A DNA stretch of 64,000 nucleotides from Flavitalea sp966112615 (lineage in GTDB: Bacteria; Bacteroidota; Bacteroidia; Chitinophagales; Chitinophagaceae): positions 186,001 to 250,000 of the forward strand of contig CBHWDO010000004.1 of assembly GCA_966112615.1 (NCBI GenBank), given 5' to 3'. A model generated the notes under the pieces. The model ran no database searches and had not been told where the DNA came from. It was given only the letters and a program-made list of their open reading frames with translations. This document shows positions 8,646-17,751 of the stretch, in pieces (positions within the stretch are counted from its first letter, which is position 1; each line of letters begins with the position of its first letter). The translations under genes and the position numbers were made by a program.

Positions 8646-10172
8646 TTACCCAACCGGAAGTATGATAGTAAAAGTTGCACCTTCACCGGGTATCCCTTCG
8701 GCTTTAATATATCCCTTATGACTCTGAACAACTCTTTGCACAATAGCTAAACCTATACCAGTACCCTGGTATTCATTCCTATGCTGAGGTAAGCGCTGGA
8801 ATATCTTGAAGATACGAGTCGCATCTTCGTTGCAAAATCCCTGCCCATTATCACGCAATATTACCTGGAGATATTGCTGCTTGATCTCAAATTCACCAAG
8901 TTCAAAACCAGTGTCCTTTCCCTGTATCAGAGAACTTTCAATACTGATTGCAGGCTTTCTTTCAAAGCTTGAATACTTAAGGGAATTACTCAACAGGTTC
9001 TGAAACATTTGTTGCAGGTGCAAACTGTTACCCATTATTTTTCCAATCGGATTCACTGTGATCTCAGCATCTCTCTCAGCAATGGCAACTTCAAGATTCT
9101 GCAATACTTCCTGCAGCAATGAATCCAGGTCAACTTCTGTTTTCTCCTTGTCTACAGATCCAACTTGTGCAAATACCAGCAGATCACGAATAAGGATCTG
9201 CATTCTGCGGGCAGCAGTTTTAATTTTTTCAATGTACTCAAAAGCATTATCGTTCAGTTGATAACCATATTCCTTTTCCAAATCATCCGCCAGTTTGGTG
9301 ATCCTTCGCAAAGGCTCCTGTAAATCATGAGAAGCGGCATGTGCAAATTGTTCAAGACTGGCATTCGATCTTTTCAGTTCAGCGATTGAGCTTTCAAGTT
9401 CTCTCTGCAATCTTTTCAATGATGTATTCTCTGTAAAGGTTCCAAATAATTCATCGCCTATTGGAACAACATGGATCGTAAAAAAATTATCATAGCCATC
9501 TTCGTAATGAAGATCAAAAGTCGCAGGATTACCTGTGGTCATTGATTCAACATACCGATCGAATAATCCATTGGTTTTGTAGGCAGGAAAATAGGTACTT
9601 CCCAATGATCCGGCAATATCTTCAGCTTTCATTCCGAGGTAGGAAGCCACAGCCTGGTTAACAAGACCAAATCTGAATTCCTCGATCTCTCCATTGTCAT
9701 TTCTAATAGCCTTCAATGTATACATCCCGGCTCGTGAATGGTCAAATATTATCTGTAGTTTCTGATTGGTCTGTTCAATTTTTTCTTCATTCAATAACCT
9801 GTTTCGTGTAATTGCAGTAACATCTCTTACCACAACCATTACACCATCATTCACCTTTGAAAAAAACAGGGTTATGTATGAATTGGATATTTCATCATGA
9901 AATGGCTTCTCAGCGGAATATCCAAATGATAGCACCTGCTTTAATTCAGCGAAAATAAATTCCTGCAAAAGACTTCCATTCCTTAAAAGCAAATCACCGG
10001 GAACAAGATTAAACGCTCCAAAAGCTTTAGGATTTGCATATATGATCTTAAAATCAACGACAGATCCCGCATTTATTACTGGTTCGTAATAAATAACGGG
10101 ATCCGGCTGATTATCTAAAAGTTTATATACCAGGCTTTCACTGGTTGCTGGGTCTAAGGTCTGGGACATCAT
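8646..10172 (-). CDS. PAS-domain sensor histidine kinase
   Basis: The 508-residue protein has two PAS-like sensor regions (about 15-115 and 125-245; the second contains RAGMYTLKAIR and FGLVNQAVASYLGM). A short coiled coil follows, then HisKA with phospho-acceptor His282 in SHDLQEPLRR. The HATPase domain shows an N box (NSLKYS), DNGQGF and GTGIGLAIV. No membrane segment is apparent, so it is probably a soluble, cytoplasmic sensor. No response regulator is adjacent, and the partner is unknown. It starts with tandem ATG codons (10170-10172 used). The stop abuts the lipoprotein gene on the other strand. Confidence 0.92.
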   Translation of the reverse strand: MMSQTLDPATSESLVYKLLDNQPDPVIYYEPVINAGSVVDFKIIYANPKAFGAFNLVPGDLLLRNGSLLQEFIFAELKQVLSFGYSAEKPFHDEISNSYITLFFSKVNDGVMVVVRDVTAITRNRLLNEEKIEQTNQKLQIIFDHSRAGMYTLKAIRNDNGEIEEFRFGLVNQAVASYLGMKAEDIAGSLGSTYFPAYKTNGLFDRYVESMTTGNPATFDLHYEDGYDNFFTIHVVPIGDELFGTFTENTSLKRLQRELESSIAELKRSNASLEQFAHAASHDLQEPLRRITKLADDLEKEYGYQLNDNAFEYIEKIKTAARRMQILIRDLLVFAQVGSVDKEKTEVDLDSLLQEVLQNLEVAIAERDAEITVNPIGKIMGNSLHLQQMFQNLLSNSLKYSSFERKPAISIESSLIQGKDTGFELGEFEIKQQYLQVILRDNGQGFCNEDATRIFKIFQRLPQHRNEYQGTGIGLAIVQRVVQSHKGYIKAEGIPGEGATFTIILPVG

Positions 10173-10196
10173 TAAATGTAATGATTCTCCCTAATA

Positions 10197-10463
10197 TTAA
10201 TCGAAGTCAAAAAGATCGCCCAGGAAACCCTTCTTTTTTTTGTGCGGATAATATTTGCCCTGAGAATAATCTTTCCGCTCCTTTCCATACTGATCATATT
10301 GATCATTTGTAGAAGGACCATTATCAACAGGTGAAGTTCGGTCAATGATTTTATCTAACTCACCTTTATCAAGCCATACGCCTCTGCACTGTGGACAATA
10401 GTCAATTTCAACATTCTGTCTTTCACTCATCACCAGGTCGATGTTACAGTTTGGACATTTCAT
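10197..10463 (-). CDS. Zinc-ribbon protein (zf-TFIIB type)
   Basis: The 88-residue protein begins with two CxxC knuckles: KCPNCNIDL, then YCPQCRGVWLDKGELDKI. The CPxCxGxWLDxGEL pattern defines the TFIIB-type zinc-ribbon family PF13453. The tail is polar, lysine- and tyrosine-rich, and ends GFLGDLFDFD. It probably binds one zinc ion; the partner is unknown. It lies 24 bases upstream of the kinase gene on the same strand and could be cotranscribed with it. Confidence 0.85.
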   Translation of the reverse strand: MKCPNCNIDLVMSERQNVEIDYCPQCRGVWLDKGELDKIIDRTSPVDNGPSTNDQYDQYGKERKDYSQGKYYPHKKKKGFLGDLFDFD

Positions 10464-10540
10464 ATGCTACAGTTTTGATGTGCTCTAAAATAAAGGATTC
10501 AGAGTAAAATGCGCCTGCAAACAGATTAATTTAACATTCA

Positions 10541-10571
10541 AAAAAATCCCTGCATGAAAATCATACAGGGA
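10541..10571 (-). terminator. Terminator of the DUF6799-like lipoprotein gene
   Basis: TCCCTGCATGA (10547-10557) pairs with TCATACAGGGA (10561-10571) with one mismatch. Read on the minus strand the stem is followed by six T residues (10546-10541). It lies 28 bases past the stop at 10599. Confidence 0.8.
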
Positions 10572-10598
10572 TCATTCATCAATCAATCAAGAACAATC

Positions 10599-11075
10599 TT
10601 ACTTATTATCGTGGTCGCGATCTACTGCATCTTTTGCTTTATCGCCAACTTTTTCTGCTGCATTTCCAATTGCTTTTCCGGCTTTCTTTACACCTCTCTT
10701 GGTATCATCCCATGCATTTTCAATGGCAACACCGGTGCGATCAAAAAAATCACCTGATTTATTCACTATCTCACCATCATTCAATTCAATTTCACGATCA
10801 TCTTTTTTAACATGACCATCTTTATACACAACAACGCCATTGTCGAGTTTCACTTCATCATCTGCTTCAATCCAGGCTCCATTGCGCATTACAAACACTT
10901 TATCATCACGATAGATCACATCTCCATCTACAGGTGAATAAGTTGTTGTGGTAGTGGTTGTAGTAGCCACTGTATCAGGTTTCATTTCATCTGATTCAAT
11001 CCTGTCATCATTATCTGCATCTGCACAAGACGCAAATGAAAAGGCTATCAAGCCGATTGCAAATAGTTTTTTCAT
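10599..11075 (-). CDS. Lipoprotein with DUF6799-like repeats
   Basis: The 158-residue protein has a lipoprotein-type signal (LIAFSFASC, Cys at about 17). An acidic, threonine-rich linker with eight consecutive Thr follows. The core (VMRNGAWIEADDEVKLDNG, VVYKDGHVKKDDREIELND) matches the short beta repeats of the DUF6799 domain found in Chitinophagaceae. The C-terminus is an amphipathic, Lys/Ala-rich helix (KAGKAIGNAAEKVGDKAKDA), like that of LEA or YtxH-type stress proteins. It is envelope-associated; the function is not known. Confidence 0.75.
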   Translation of the reverse strand: MKKLFAIGLIAFSFASCADADNDDRIESDEMKPDTVATTTTTTTTYSPVDGDVIYRDDKVFVMRNGAWIEADDEVKLDNGVVVYKDGHVKKDDREIELNDGEIVNKSGDFFDRTGVAIENAWDDTKRGVKKAGKAIGNAAEKVGDKAKDAVDRDHDNK

Positions 11076-11142
11076 ATTAGTGTGTTTTTGTCTGAAGCTT
11101 TTTTAACATCAGTTACAAACACTAATAAAAACTTATGCCAGC

Positions 11143-11733
11143 TTATTCTCTTTCAATTTCAAGAATCAAAACCGGCTTATTGAGGTATTGATCAGTATCG
11201 GGCCTTGAATAGATCTTCCTCACAATATCCATCCCCCTGGTAACCACACCAAATGCTGCATAACCTTGCCCATCGGGATTATTTTCTCCGCCAAAATCAA
11301 GTCCTGGCTGGTCATCGAGACAAATAAAAAATTCCGAATCCGCCGTACCAGGTTCATTTCTTGCCAGTGAAATGGTTCCCGTTTTATGAAGGATCCCTGT
11401 TTTATTTGTGGGCTCATGCGGAATCAATGGAAGCTTGCCGGATTTGTTTTTATTCGCCCAGATACCACCCTGCACAAACTCTGCTTTTGGTGCATCAGAA
11501 GATTGATTATCCATATTCATCACCCTGTAAAAACTCGCATCTTTATACACTCCTTTATCAACAAGATCAAGAAATGCCTTGCAGGATAAAGGTGCTTTTT
11601 CAGGATAGATTGCAATATGAATATCTCCATCAAGCGTTTTAATGATCAATGGAACTGATCCGTCTTTTGGTTTTTCGGAATTGCAGGCATACAATACCAA
11701 AACACTTATCATCACCAGAAGAATATTCTTCAT
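11143..11733 (-). CDS. Cyclophilin-type peptidyl-prolyl isomerase, lipoprotein
   Basis: The 196-residue product starts at the ATG at 11733, which gives a signal peptide ending VLVLYAC. The ORF extends 39 bases upstream, but that would bury the signal. The cyclophilin fold is clear: IIKTLDGDIHIAIYPEKAP, FYRVM, FVQGG, GTISLARNEPGTADSEFFI and GFGG/GYAAFGVV-like segments. The FFI and GxxSMAR-equivalent positions that form the active groove are kept. It should assist proline isomerisation of exported proteins at the inner face of the envelope. Confidence 0.9.
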   Translation of the reverse strand: MKNILLVMISVLVLYACNSEKPKDGSVPLIIKTLDGDIHIAIYPEKAPLSCKAFLDLVDKGVYKDASFYRVMNMDNQSSDAPKAEFVQGGIWANKNKSGKLPLIPHEPTNKTGILHKTGTISLARNEPGTADSEFFICLDDQPGLDFGGENNPDGQGYAAFGVVTRGMDIVRKIYSRPDTDQYLNKPVLILEIERE

Positions 11734-11797
11734 AACATAACAAAGGCTTGCCGGTATGAGGATACGCAGCAAGCCTTATTTCAGGAATTAATTAATA

Positions 11798-13039
11798 TTA
11801 TTTTTTTGCGATCTTATACAAACGACCACCATCGGTCACAGCATACAAAGCGCCGTCCTTACCCTGCACAACATCTCTGAAACGCTGGTTCTGATCAGCC
11901 AGCAATCTTTCTTCTCCCACCACTTTATTATCGCGGATCACCAGTCGTGCAATATGAGTTCCACTCAGTGCTCCAATGAACAGATTGTTTTTCCATTCAG
12001 GAATAGCATCACCGGTGTAGAAAGTCATACCACTTGGAGAGATCACCGGATCCCAGTAATAAACCGGTTGTTCCATACCTTCTTTCTGGGTGATACCACC
12101 ACCGATCTTTGGACCTCCATATTCAATTCCATAAGTAATGGTTGGCCAGCCATAGTTCTTACCTGCCTGGATGCGGTTCAGTTCATCACCACCTCTTGGA
12201 CCGAATTCTGCTTCCCACAGGTCGCCGGTTTGAGGATGGATAGCGAGGCTTTGTACGTTGCGATGACCGTAAGTATAGATCTCAGGCATTGCATTGGCCT
12301 GTCCGGCAAAAGGATTACCCTGTGCCGGTTTTCCATCCTTTGTGATCCTTACAACCTTTCCCAGTGCAGCTTTCAGGTCCTGCGCCAATGGCCTGGTAGC
12401 CAGGTCAGAACGTTCACCGGTACTCACATACAGGTTGCCGTTTTTATCGAACAGAATTCTTGAACCATAGTGAAGGTTTCCTTTATAAGCCGGGAAAGCC
12501 CTGTAAATAACAGTGGTTCCTTCAATTGATTTTTCATCTGCTGAAAGTTTACCTTTTGCAACAGCAGTAAGATTTCCATCAGGAGTGTTTTCAGAGAATG
12601 TCCAGTAGATCATCCTGTTGCTTGCAAAATCCGGATCCAGCGTAATCCCCAGCAAACCACCCTGTCCTGCAGAATTCACAGCCGGTACACCTTTTAAAGG
12701 TTCACCAACCGCTCCGGCAGCACTAACGATCTTCATATCACCACCTCTTTCGTTGATGATAAATCTTCCATCGGGAAGAATGGCAATACCCCATGGCCTT
12801 TTCAGGTCACTGGTGATCACAGTTGCTTCGTAAGGTGTACTTGTTTTAACCCCTCCGATCCTTGTCTGCCCTGCAAAAGCCGGCTTATAATCCGTATTCG
12901 GATTCTTGGTTTCAACTGCAGGAAGTGAAGTATCCGCATTACCCGGGGTCACCGGACCTGAAACCGTTGCAGGATCTGAAGTACAGAAAGCAAAAGCAAG
13001 AGACAAACCTCCCATCATTGCTGGAATAAGTCTATACAT
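11798..13039 (-). CDS. PQQ-dependent aldose sugar dehydrogenase (soluble GDH family)
   Basis: This 413-residue exported enzyme has a six-bladed propeller of the Asd/sGDH family. Motifs include RPWGIAILPDGRFIINERGG, GQGGLLGITLDPDF, NLHYGSRILFDKNGNLYVS, GHRNVQSLAIHP and EFGPRGGDELNRI. The His in the first and middle blades and the GPRGGDE calcium/PQQ loop are present. The N-terminus looks like a lipoprotein signal (AFAFC), though Phe before Cys is atypical. It probably oxidises aldoses in the periplasm with PQQ. No PQQ synthesis genes are in the window, so the cofactor may be made elsewhere or taken up. Confidence 0.92.
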   Translation of the reverse strand: MYRLIPAMMGGLSLAFAFCTSDPATVSGPVTPGNADTSLPAVETKNPNTDYKPAFAGQTRIGGVKTSTPYEATVITSDLKRPWGIAILPDGRFIINERGGDMKIVSAAGAVGEPLKGVPAVNSAGQGGLLGITLDPDFASNRMIYWTFSENTPDGNLTAVAKGKLSADEKSIEGTTVIYRAFPAYKGNLHYGSRILFDKNGNLYVSTGERSDLATRPLAQDLKAALGKVVRITKDGKPAQGNPFAGQANAMPEIYTYGHRNVQSLAIHPQTGDLWEAEFGPRGGDELNRIQAGKNYGWPTITYGIEYGGPKIGGGITQKEGMEQPVYYWDPVISPSGMTFYTGDAIPEWKNNLFIGALSGTHIARLVIRDNKVVGEERLLADQNQRFRDVVQGKDGALYAVTDGGRLYKIAKK

Positions 13040-13105
13040 AATTATGATTTTTGAAATTGGAAGATGAAACTAAAGAAAATCAGGCTCTTTTGTTCATTTC
13101 AATCC

Positions 13106-14020
13106 TCATAAAACATAAAATTGCTTCACTTCCCTGCCTTTATCCAATCGCACAGGCTCCCTGAGTACCTGCATCAGATCCTTTTCAATATTTCTTGCAA
13201 TGGTGGTCATTGGAGTATCTGTTGGCTTATTATCGAAAGGATCCTGTAAATGGATCGCCATCTTTTCAATTAAAAGAAAACAGGCTGAAATGGCCATCAC
13301 CAAAGGAATTTCGAGGAAGCCAAAATATTCTATCAGGCTGAAAGGAAGCATACTGATGAACAGCAGTAAAGAAAAATGTATGTATAAACTATATGTACTT
13401 GGAAATACAGTATTCTTAATGCGTTCGCATTTTCCCATAGCATCACATAACCTGGTAAGCGTCTGATCAATTTCAATATGCTGGTAACGATTGATCCAGC
13501 CTTCATCCAGCGCCTGCTTGATATCTCTTCCATGCAATTCCAGTAATGCCATCGGTGCATTATCATAATGTGAAACGTATTCCTGGTCATGTTTCGACAA
13601 ATACTTCTGAAGTGTTTTCTGGTAAGGCATTTGCCTGAGATAATACCCTAGTGAATAACACCAGGCCACCTGCCTGCGAACGATCTTCTGCAAGAATTCA
13701 TTCCAGACTTCATTGGTTTCTTCTGTGGTATCAGAGAAAGTTGTTAGCTGTCGTGTCAGCGTTCTTGATTCATTTACGATCGCTCCCCAGATATGCCGGG
13801 CTTCCCACCACCGATCGTATGCCTGCTGACTTCTAAAACCCAGCAGCAAAGAGATCACGGTACCGAGGACCGCCGGAACTGCCAGTGGAATGGAAATGGC
13901 GTTCATCTGATAGAATTCGTGCAAACCTGCAATGGCAGTGGCATAGAGCAGGATGTACAATAACTCTTTCCTGATCTTTCCAAATACATACCTGAAGGGA
14001 ACACGCTTTTTTAACAGCAT
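13106..14020 (-). CDS. Bestrophin-like (UPF0187) membrane channel
   Basis: The 304-residue membrane protein carries the bacterial bestrophin signature GFRSQQAYDRWWEARHIWG after two N-terminal helices (residues about 20-65). A second helix pair lies near 210-250 (YIHFSLLLFISMLPFSLIE). The family forms pentameric ion channels. The downstream universal stress gene lies only 5 bases upstream on the same strand, so the two are likely one unit. Confidence 0.9.
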   Translation of the reverse strand: MLLKKRVPFRYVFGKIRKELLYILLYATAIAGLHEFYQMNAISIPLAVPAVLGTVISLLLGFRSQQAYDRWWEARHIWGAIVNESRTLTRQLTTFSDTTEETNEVWNEFLQKIVRRQVAWCYSLGYYLRQMPYQKTLQKYLSKHDQEYVSHYDNAPMALLELHGRDIKQALDEGWINRYQHIEIDQTLTRLCDAMGKCERIKNTVFPSTYSLYIHFSLLLFISMLPFSLIEYFGFLEIPLVMAISACFLLIEKMAIHLQDPFDNKPTDTPMTTIARNIEKDLMQVLREPVRLDKGREVKQFYVL

Positions 14021-14025
14021 AAAAA

Positions 14026-14541
14026 TTATTTAGACATTAGTTTTTCCTGGATCACCAGCTTTTCCGATTCTACATGTTTCAGGGCTTCATGTGCAAGGAC
14101 CTTTTGAACAATTCCCGAATGCCTGACTTTCAATACAGGTATACCTGAGCGTTTAAACAAAGGCACTGGATTAACACTATCGGGATGAACCGAGGTGAAG
14201 AAATAATCTTCAGGGAGATAAATGATATCAATATCATTTGCATCAACAAAATTTCGGAATACTGCAGCGGTAGATCCAAACATATGCTTGATCACAATAC
14301 TCTTTACCTGCTTTGAATATTGTTGTTTGACCTGTCGACAAGCCATGCGAAATGAATCATCCAATAAATTACTGTAAGGAGCCGGCCGGGTTATTCCATG
14401 CAGATCATTATTCAGTGTAGGTATTTGAAATGCATGAAACAGTATTGCATGGAATGGCTTTACACCCAAGGCTTCCACTGCCTTTTCAATCTGGAAAACA
14501 GAGGCAACACTGAAATCTGTAGGGATCAATACATTGGTCAT
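14026..14541 (-). CDS. Universal stress protein-like (UspA fold) protein
   Basis: The start at 14541 gives MTNVLIPTDFSVASVFQIEKA, the classical first strand and phosphate-side loop of the Usp fold; the longer ORF start lacks support. The protein is 171 residues, with one Usp-like domain followed by a charged C-terminal helix. The usual ATP-binding GxxGx9GS motif is not obvious, so nucleotide binding is doubtful. It is probably cotranscribed with the bestrophin gene 5 bases downstream. Confidence 0.75.
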   Translation of the reverse strand: MTNVLIPTDFSVASVFQIEKAVEALGVKPFHAILFHAFQIPTLNNDLHGITRPAPYSNLLDDSFRMACRQVKQQYSKQVKSIVIKHMFGSTAAVFRNFVDANDIDIIYLPEDYFFTSVHPDSVNPVPLFKRSGIPVLKVRHSGIVQKVLAHEALKHVESEKLVIQEKLMSK

Positions 14542-14657
14542 ATGTTCTTGTTTTAATAAGAACACAAAACTGCATCGCACCTATTAGGATGTCATAATAC
14601 CATGATTAGATTATGATGTGAAGAAGATTAGAAAATGATTAGAACATTAGAATATCA

Positions 14658-16043
14658 TTAGACCCTGCTGATCTTAGCTTGTGGTAAAAGAATTCTTACA
14701 TGGGTGCCTTCATTCTCCCTGGAGTCCACCAGGATATTGCCTTCATGCAGCGTAACAATGGCCTTGGTCAAAGGTAAACCAATTCCATATCCTTCATACT
14801 TTGTACTATTGGAAGCTCTGAAGAAAGGAACATAGATGTGCTTGATCTCATCTGCCGGAATACCGATACCAGTATCCACGATCTCTATGCAGATATTTCT
14901 TTTTTCTGAAAAGATAGAGACCTTAACAATATTGTTATCAGAATATTTGAAACCATTCATGATCACATTTGAGATCGCCAGTCGCACCAACTGACTGTTA
15001 CCCATGATCTTCAATTTTAAATTATCATCCGGCAACCTGCTCAGATCAAGTTTTAATTTTCCGCCCGGATAAAGTTTATCTATCGATTCCTTCACTTCAA
15101 ATAATAATTCATCCATTCGAACGATCTTCCAATCCTGCTTTTTACCATCAAACCCCGACTGGGCAAGGTTCAGCAGGCTTCCAGTAATTAATTGCAGACG
15201 TTCCGCCTGTCGTATGATCACTTCGAGTGTTTGCCGGTATTCTTCAACAGTTCTTTGTTTTGACAATGCAAGATCTGCCTCTCCAATGATGGTAGTCAGG
15301 GGAGTACGGAACTCATGGGAAGCATTGCTGACGAAATTATTCTGTGTTTCAAATGCCGTTTGCAAACGATCCAGCATCATATTAAAAGTGTGCGACAATT
15401 GCGAGATCTCATCCTTACCAGGCTTTACATCAAGCCTTAAATGAAGATTATGTGCACTGATATCCTGCGCACGAAGATTAATATCACGAACCGGTTCAAA
15501 AGTTTTCTTTGAAAAAAATAATCCTACAGTAAATACGATCAATACTCCGATAACAAATGAAGCAATCAGTACCTTCTTCAGGTTATCAAGCATTCTGTTT
15601 CCATATAGATTGATCGCTGATGTGATAACCAGGTACTCACCCGTTTCATCAGAATATAATTTACCCGCATATTCACGATCATTCCTGTCGGTATACACTG
15701 TTGCACCTTTTTTAAGCAGTATGTTGCGATAAAAGTTAGGTGAGAGATTCAGTCCGGAAGAGTCAATAAAGCTATTGCTGGAAGGGTCATACCGGACAAT
15801 ATACTCCTTCTCATCAGGAAGCATTTCAAGGTGCTGCTTTTTCAATTCATTATAAGTATTGATAGATGTTCTATCCTGTTCAAATCTTAGCTTGGAAGCA
15901 ATGACCACCCTCAATTCCAGGCGCTTCAAAAAATCATTGAAGGCAAGCTTGCTGGTAAAATAATAGACTGAAAAACTCAGCGAAGCAATGATACCTGCAG
16001 TAAGAAGCGTGAACAATAAGGTGGTTTGTGCCTGGATCCTCAT
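14658..16043 (-). CDS. Membrane sensor histidine kinase of a two-component pair
   Basis: The 461-residue protein has transmembrane segments near 8-30 and 158-180, enclosing a periplasmic sensor of about 125 residues. HAMP (about 182-235) and HisKA follow, with His243 in NASHEFRTPL. The HATPase domain shows NGFKYSDNN, DTGIGIP and GYGIGLPL. It lies 5 bases after the response regulator gene, so the two are translated from one transcript. The architecture resembles heavy-metal or envelope-stress kinases (CusS/ArlS-like), but the signal is unknown. Confidence 0.93.
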   Translation of the reverse strand: MRIQAQTTLLFTLLTAGIIASLSFSVYYFTSKLAFNDFLKRLELRVVIASKLRFEQDRTSINTYNELKKQHLEMLPDEKEYIVRYDPSSNSFIDSSGLNLSPNFYRNILLKKGATVYTDRNDREYAGKLYSDETGEYLVITSAINLYGNRMLDNLKKVLIASFVIGVLIVFTVGLFFSKKTFEPVRDINLRAQDISAHNLHLRLDVKPGKDEISQLSHTFNMMLDRLQTAFETQNNFVSNASHEFRTPLTTIIGEADLALSKQRTVEEYRQTLEVIIRQAERLQLITGSLLNLAQSGFDGKKQDWKIVRMDELLFEVKESIDKLYPGGKLKLDLSRLPDDNLKLKIMGNSQLVRLAISNVIMNGFKYSDNNIVKVSIFSEKRNICIEIVDTGIGIPADEIKHIYVPFFRASNSTKYEGYGIGLPLTKAIVTLHEGNILVDSRENEGTHVRILLPQAKISRV

Positions 16044-16048
16044 ACAGT

Positions 16049-16720
16049 TTATTTTATAACATATCCCATACCTGTGACTGTATGAATTAATTTTACATCT
16101 GCTTCTTTATCAATTTTCTTACGCAAATAATTCACATATACATCAACCACATTTGTACCCATATTAAAATCGATTCCCCATACATTTTCCAGCAGTTGCA
16201 ATCTCGATAATACTCTGCCTTTATTTCTGACCATATACTCCAGCAAACGATATTCAGTACTGGTAAGCGTGATCTCTTTGGTATTTCGAAAGGCTGTTTT
16301 TGAGGCAAGATTCAACGTAAGATCGTTGACGATAAGTTCTTCTGAATTAGCAGCAGGACTACTTCTACGGCGAACAAGGTTTCGGATCCTGGCTTCGAGC
16401 TCAGCGAATTTGAAAGGTTTTGCGAGGTAATCATCGGCACCATTATCAAGACCAACAACAATATTTTCTGTTGTACTTAATGCTGTTAGCATGAGTATAG
16501 GAGTATCAAGCTGGTTCTCACGAAGCTTACGGCACAGTTCAAGTCCATTCATTCCCGGGAGCATAATATCGAGGATGATCACATCAAAATTGATGGATGT
16601 GGCCATTTGCCAGCCTATATTACCATCGGGTGCAATGCTGACCTGGTGGCCCGCTTCACCCAATCCTTTGTTGATCATTATAGCTACAGAGGCTTCATCC
16701 TCAACCAGCAGTACATTCAT
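16049..16720 (-). CDS. OmpR/PhoB-family response regulator
   Basis: From the ATG at 16720 the protein is 223 residues and starts directly with the receiver strand MNVLLVEDEASV; the 14-codon upstream extension is unlikely. Phospho-acceptor Asp51 lies in IILDIMLPGMNG, with the switch Thr in MLTA and Lys in YLAKPFKF. A winged-helix DNA-binding domain follows (LTSTEYRLLEYMVRNKGRVL, then VDVYVNYLRKKID). It is paired with the kinase just downstream. The 86-base gap to the divergent GNAT gene should contain its promoter. Confidence 0.94.
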   Translation of the reverse strand: MNVLLVEDEASVAIMINKGLGEAGHQVSIAPDGNIGWQMATSINFDVIILDIMLPGMNGLELCRKLRENQLDTPILMLTALSTTENIVVGLDNGADDYLAKPFKFAELEARIRNLVRRRSSPAANSEELIVNDLTLNLASKTAFRNTKEITLTSTEYRLLEYMVRNKGRVLSRLQLLENVWGIDFNMGTNVVDVYVNYLRKKIDKEADVKLIHTVTGMGYVIK

Positions 16721-16806
16721 TGAAAAGGTTTTAAAAGCGCAAAAAACACTCAATTCATCCAATTGTTCGTTTAAATTTTTCTTAATCTGTTTACATTGCA
16801 GGAATC

Positions 16807-17736
16807 ATGAGCATATCCATTGAATTATATTCTGAAGAACTGCGGGAATCGGTCGTTGAAACATGGGAATCCTCGGTTCGGGCTACCCATCATTTTTTAA
16901 AAGAAGAAGATATCCGCTTCTTTAAAACATTTGTATCGGGACTGGATTTTAATTCAATGTCGGTGTATTGTGGTTTAACCGAAGAACGCGAAATGATTGG
17001 ATTTCTGGGAGTAGATAACCATAAACTTGAAATGCTTTTCCTGCATCCTCAGCATATTGGAAAAGGATACGGGAAGCTGATGCTGGATTACGCAATAAAT
17101 AATCTTGAAGCCAATGCGCTGGATGTTAATGAAGACAATCAACATGCAGTTGAATTTTATAAAAAGCATGGATTTGTTATTGAAGAAAGAATGCCGGTAG
17201 ATGGAACAGGTAAACCTTATCCAATTCTGAAAATGAAGTTGAATACTACAACCTGGCATTTGTCGGAACCCAGGATTGAGGTGATCGATGAAAAAATACT
17301 GGTTGGACAAAGAAAGACCATGTCGCTTATTCACAATTCTACCGGTGAATTATGGGCTTCATTTATGAAAACAAAAAACTCCATTACTGAATTGGATAAT
17401 GCAACCAGGTATTCATTACAAAATTATCCTGCGCAATATTTTACCAATTTTAACCCATCTACAGAATTTGAAAAATGGGCTGCCGTAGAGTTTTTGAATG
17501 AAGGTGAAATACCGCCCGGTATGGAGTTGATGAAAATACCGGCAGGTAAATATGCGGTTTTCAATTTCAAAGGGAATAACAAATATGCACCGGAAGTTTT
17601 CAGGTATATTTTTCAGCAATGGCTGCCATCTTCGGGTCTTGGATTAGATGACCGGCCACATTTTGAATTAGTGGGCGAAAAATACCGGAACGGCCAGGAC
17701 AATTCTGAAGAAGAAATATGGATCCCGGTCAAGTAA
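16807..17736 (+). CDS. Fusion of GNAT acetyltransferase and GyrI-like effector-binding domain
   Basis: The 309-residue protein has two parts. Residues 1-155 are a GNAT acetyltransferase of the YjaB/PhnO kind (FLHPQHIGKGYGKLMLD is the acetyl-CoA loop; VEFYKKHGFVIEER follows). Residues 160-309 are an AraC-effector-binding or GyrI-like domain (LVGQRKTMSLIHNST, GMELMKIPAGKYAVFNFKG, PHFELVGEKY). The second domain usually binds small amphipathic ligands, so the fusion suggests an acetyltransferase coupled to ligand binding, perhaps for drug or toxin handling. No DNA-binding domain is present. It is divergent from the two-component operon. The domain calls are solid; the role is inferred. Confidence 0.85.
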   Translation: MSISIELYSEELRESVVETWESSVRATHHFLKEEDIRFFKTFVSGLDFNSMSVYCGLTEEREMIGFLGVDNHKLEMLFLHPQHIGKGYGKLMLDYAINNLEANALDVNEDNQHAVEFYKKHGFVIEERMPVDGTGKPYPILKMKLNTTTWHLSEPRIEVIDEKILVGQRKTMSLIHNSTGELWASFMKTKNSITELDNATRYSLQNYPAQYFTNFNPSTEFEKWAAVEFLNEGEIPPGMELMKIPAGKYAVFNFKGNNKYAPEVFRYIFQQWLPSSGLGLDDRPHFELVGEKYRNGQDNSEEEIWIPVK

Positions 17737-17745
17737 CCGGGATCC
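17720..17745. terminator. Hairpin between two convergent genes
   Basis: GGATCCCGGT (17720-17729) and ACCGGGATCC (17736-17745) form a perfect 10-bp stem around a 6-base loop that contains the TAA stop of the GNAT fusion gene. No strong T tract follows on either strand, so it is a terminator-like hairpin serving the convergent ends at best. Confidence 0.55.
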
Positions 17746-17751
17746 CTTCAC

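Noticed and set aside
11954..12463. 169-codon plus-strand frame inside the sugar dehydrogenase gene
   Set aside because: Shadow of a clear PQQ dehydrogenase on the other strand, with no domain features.
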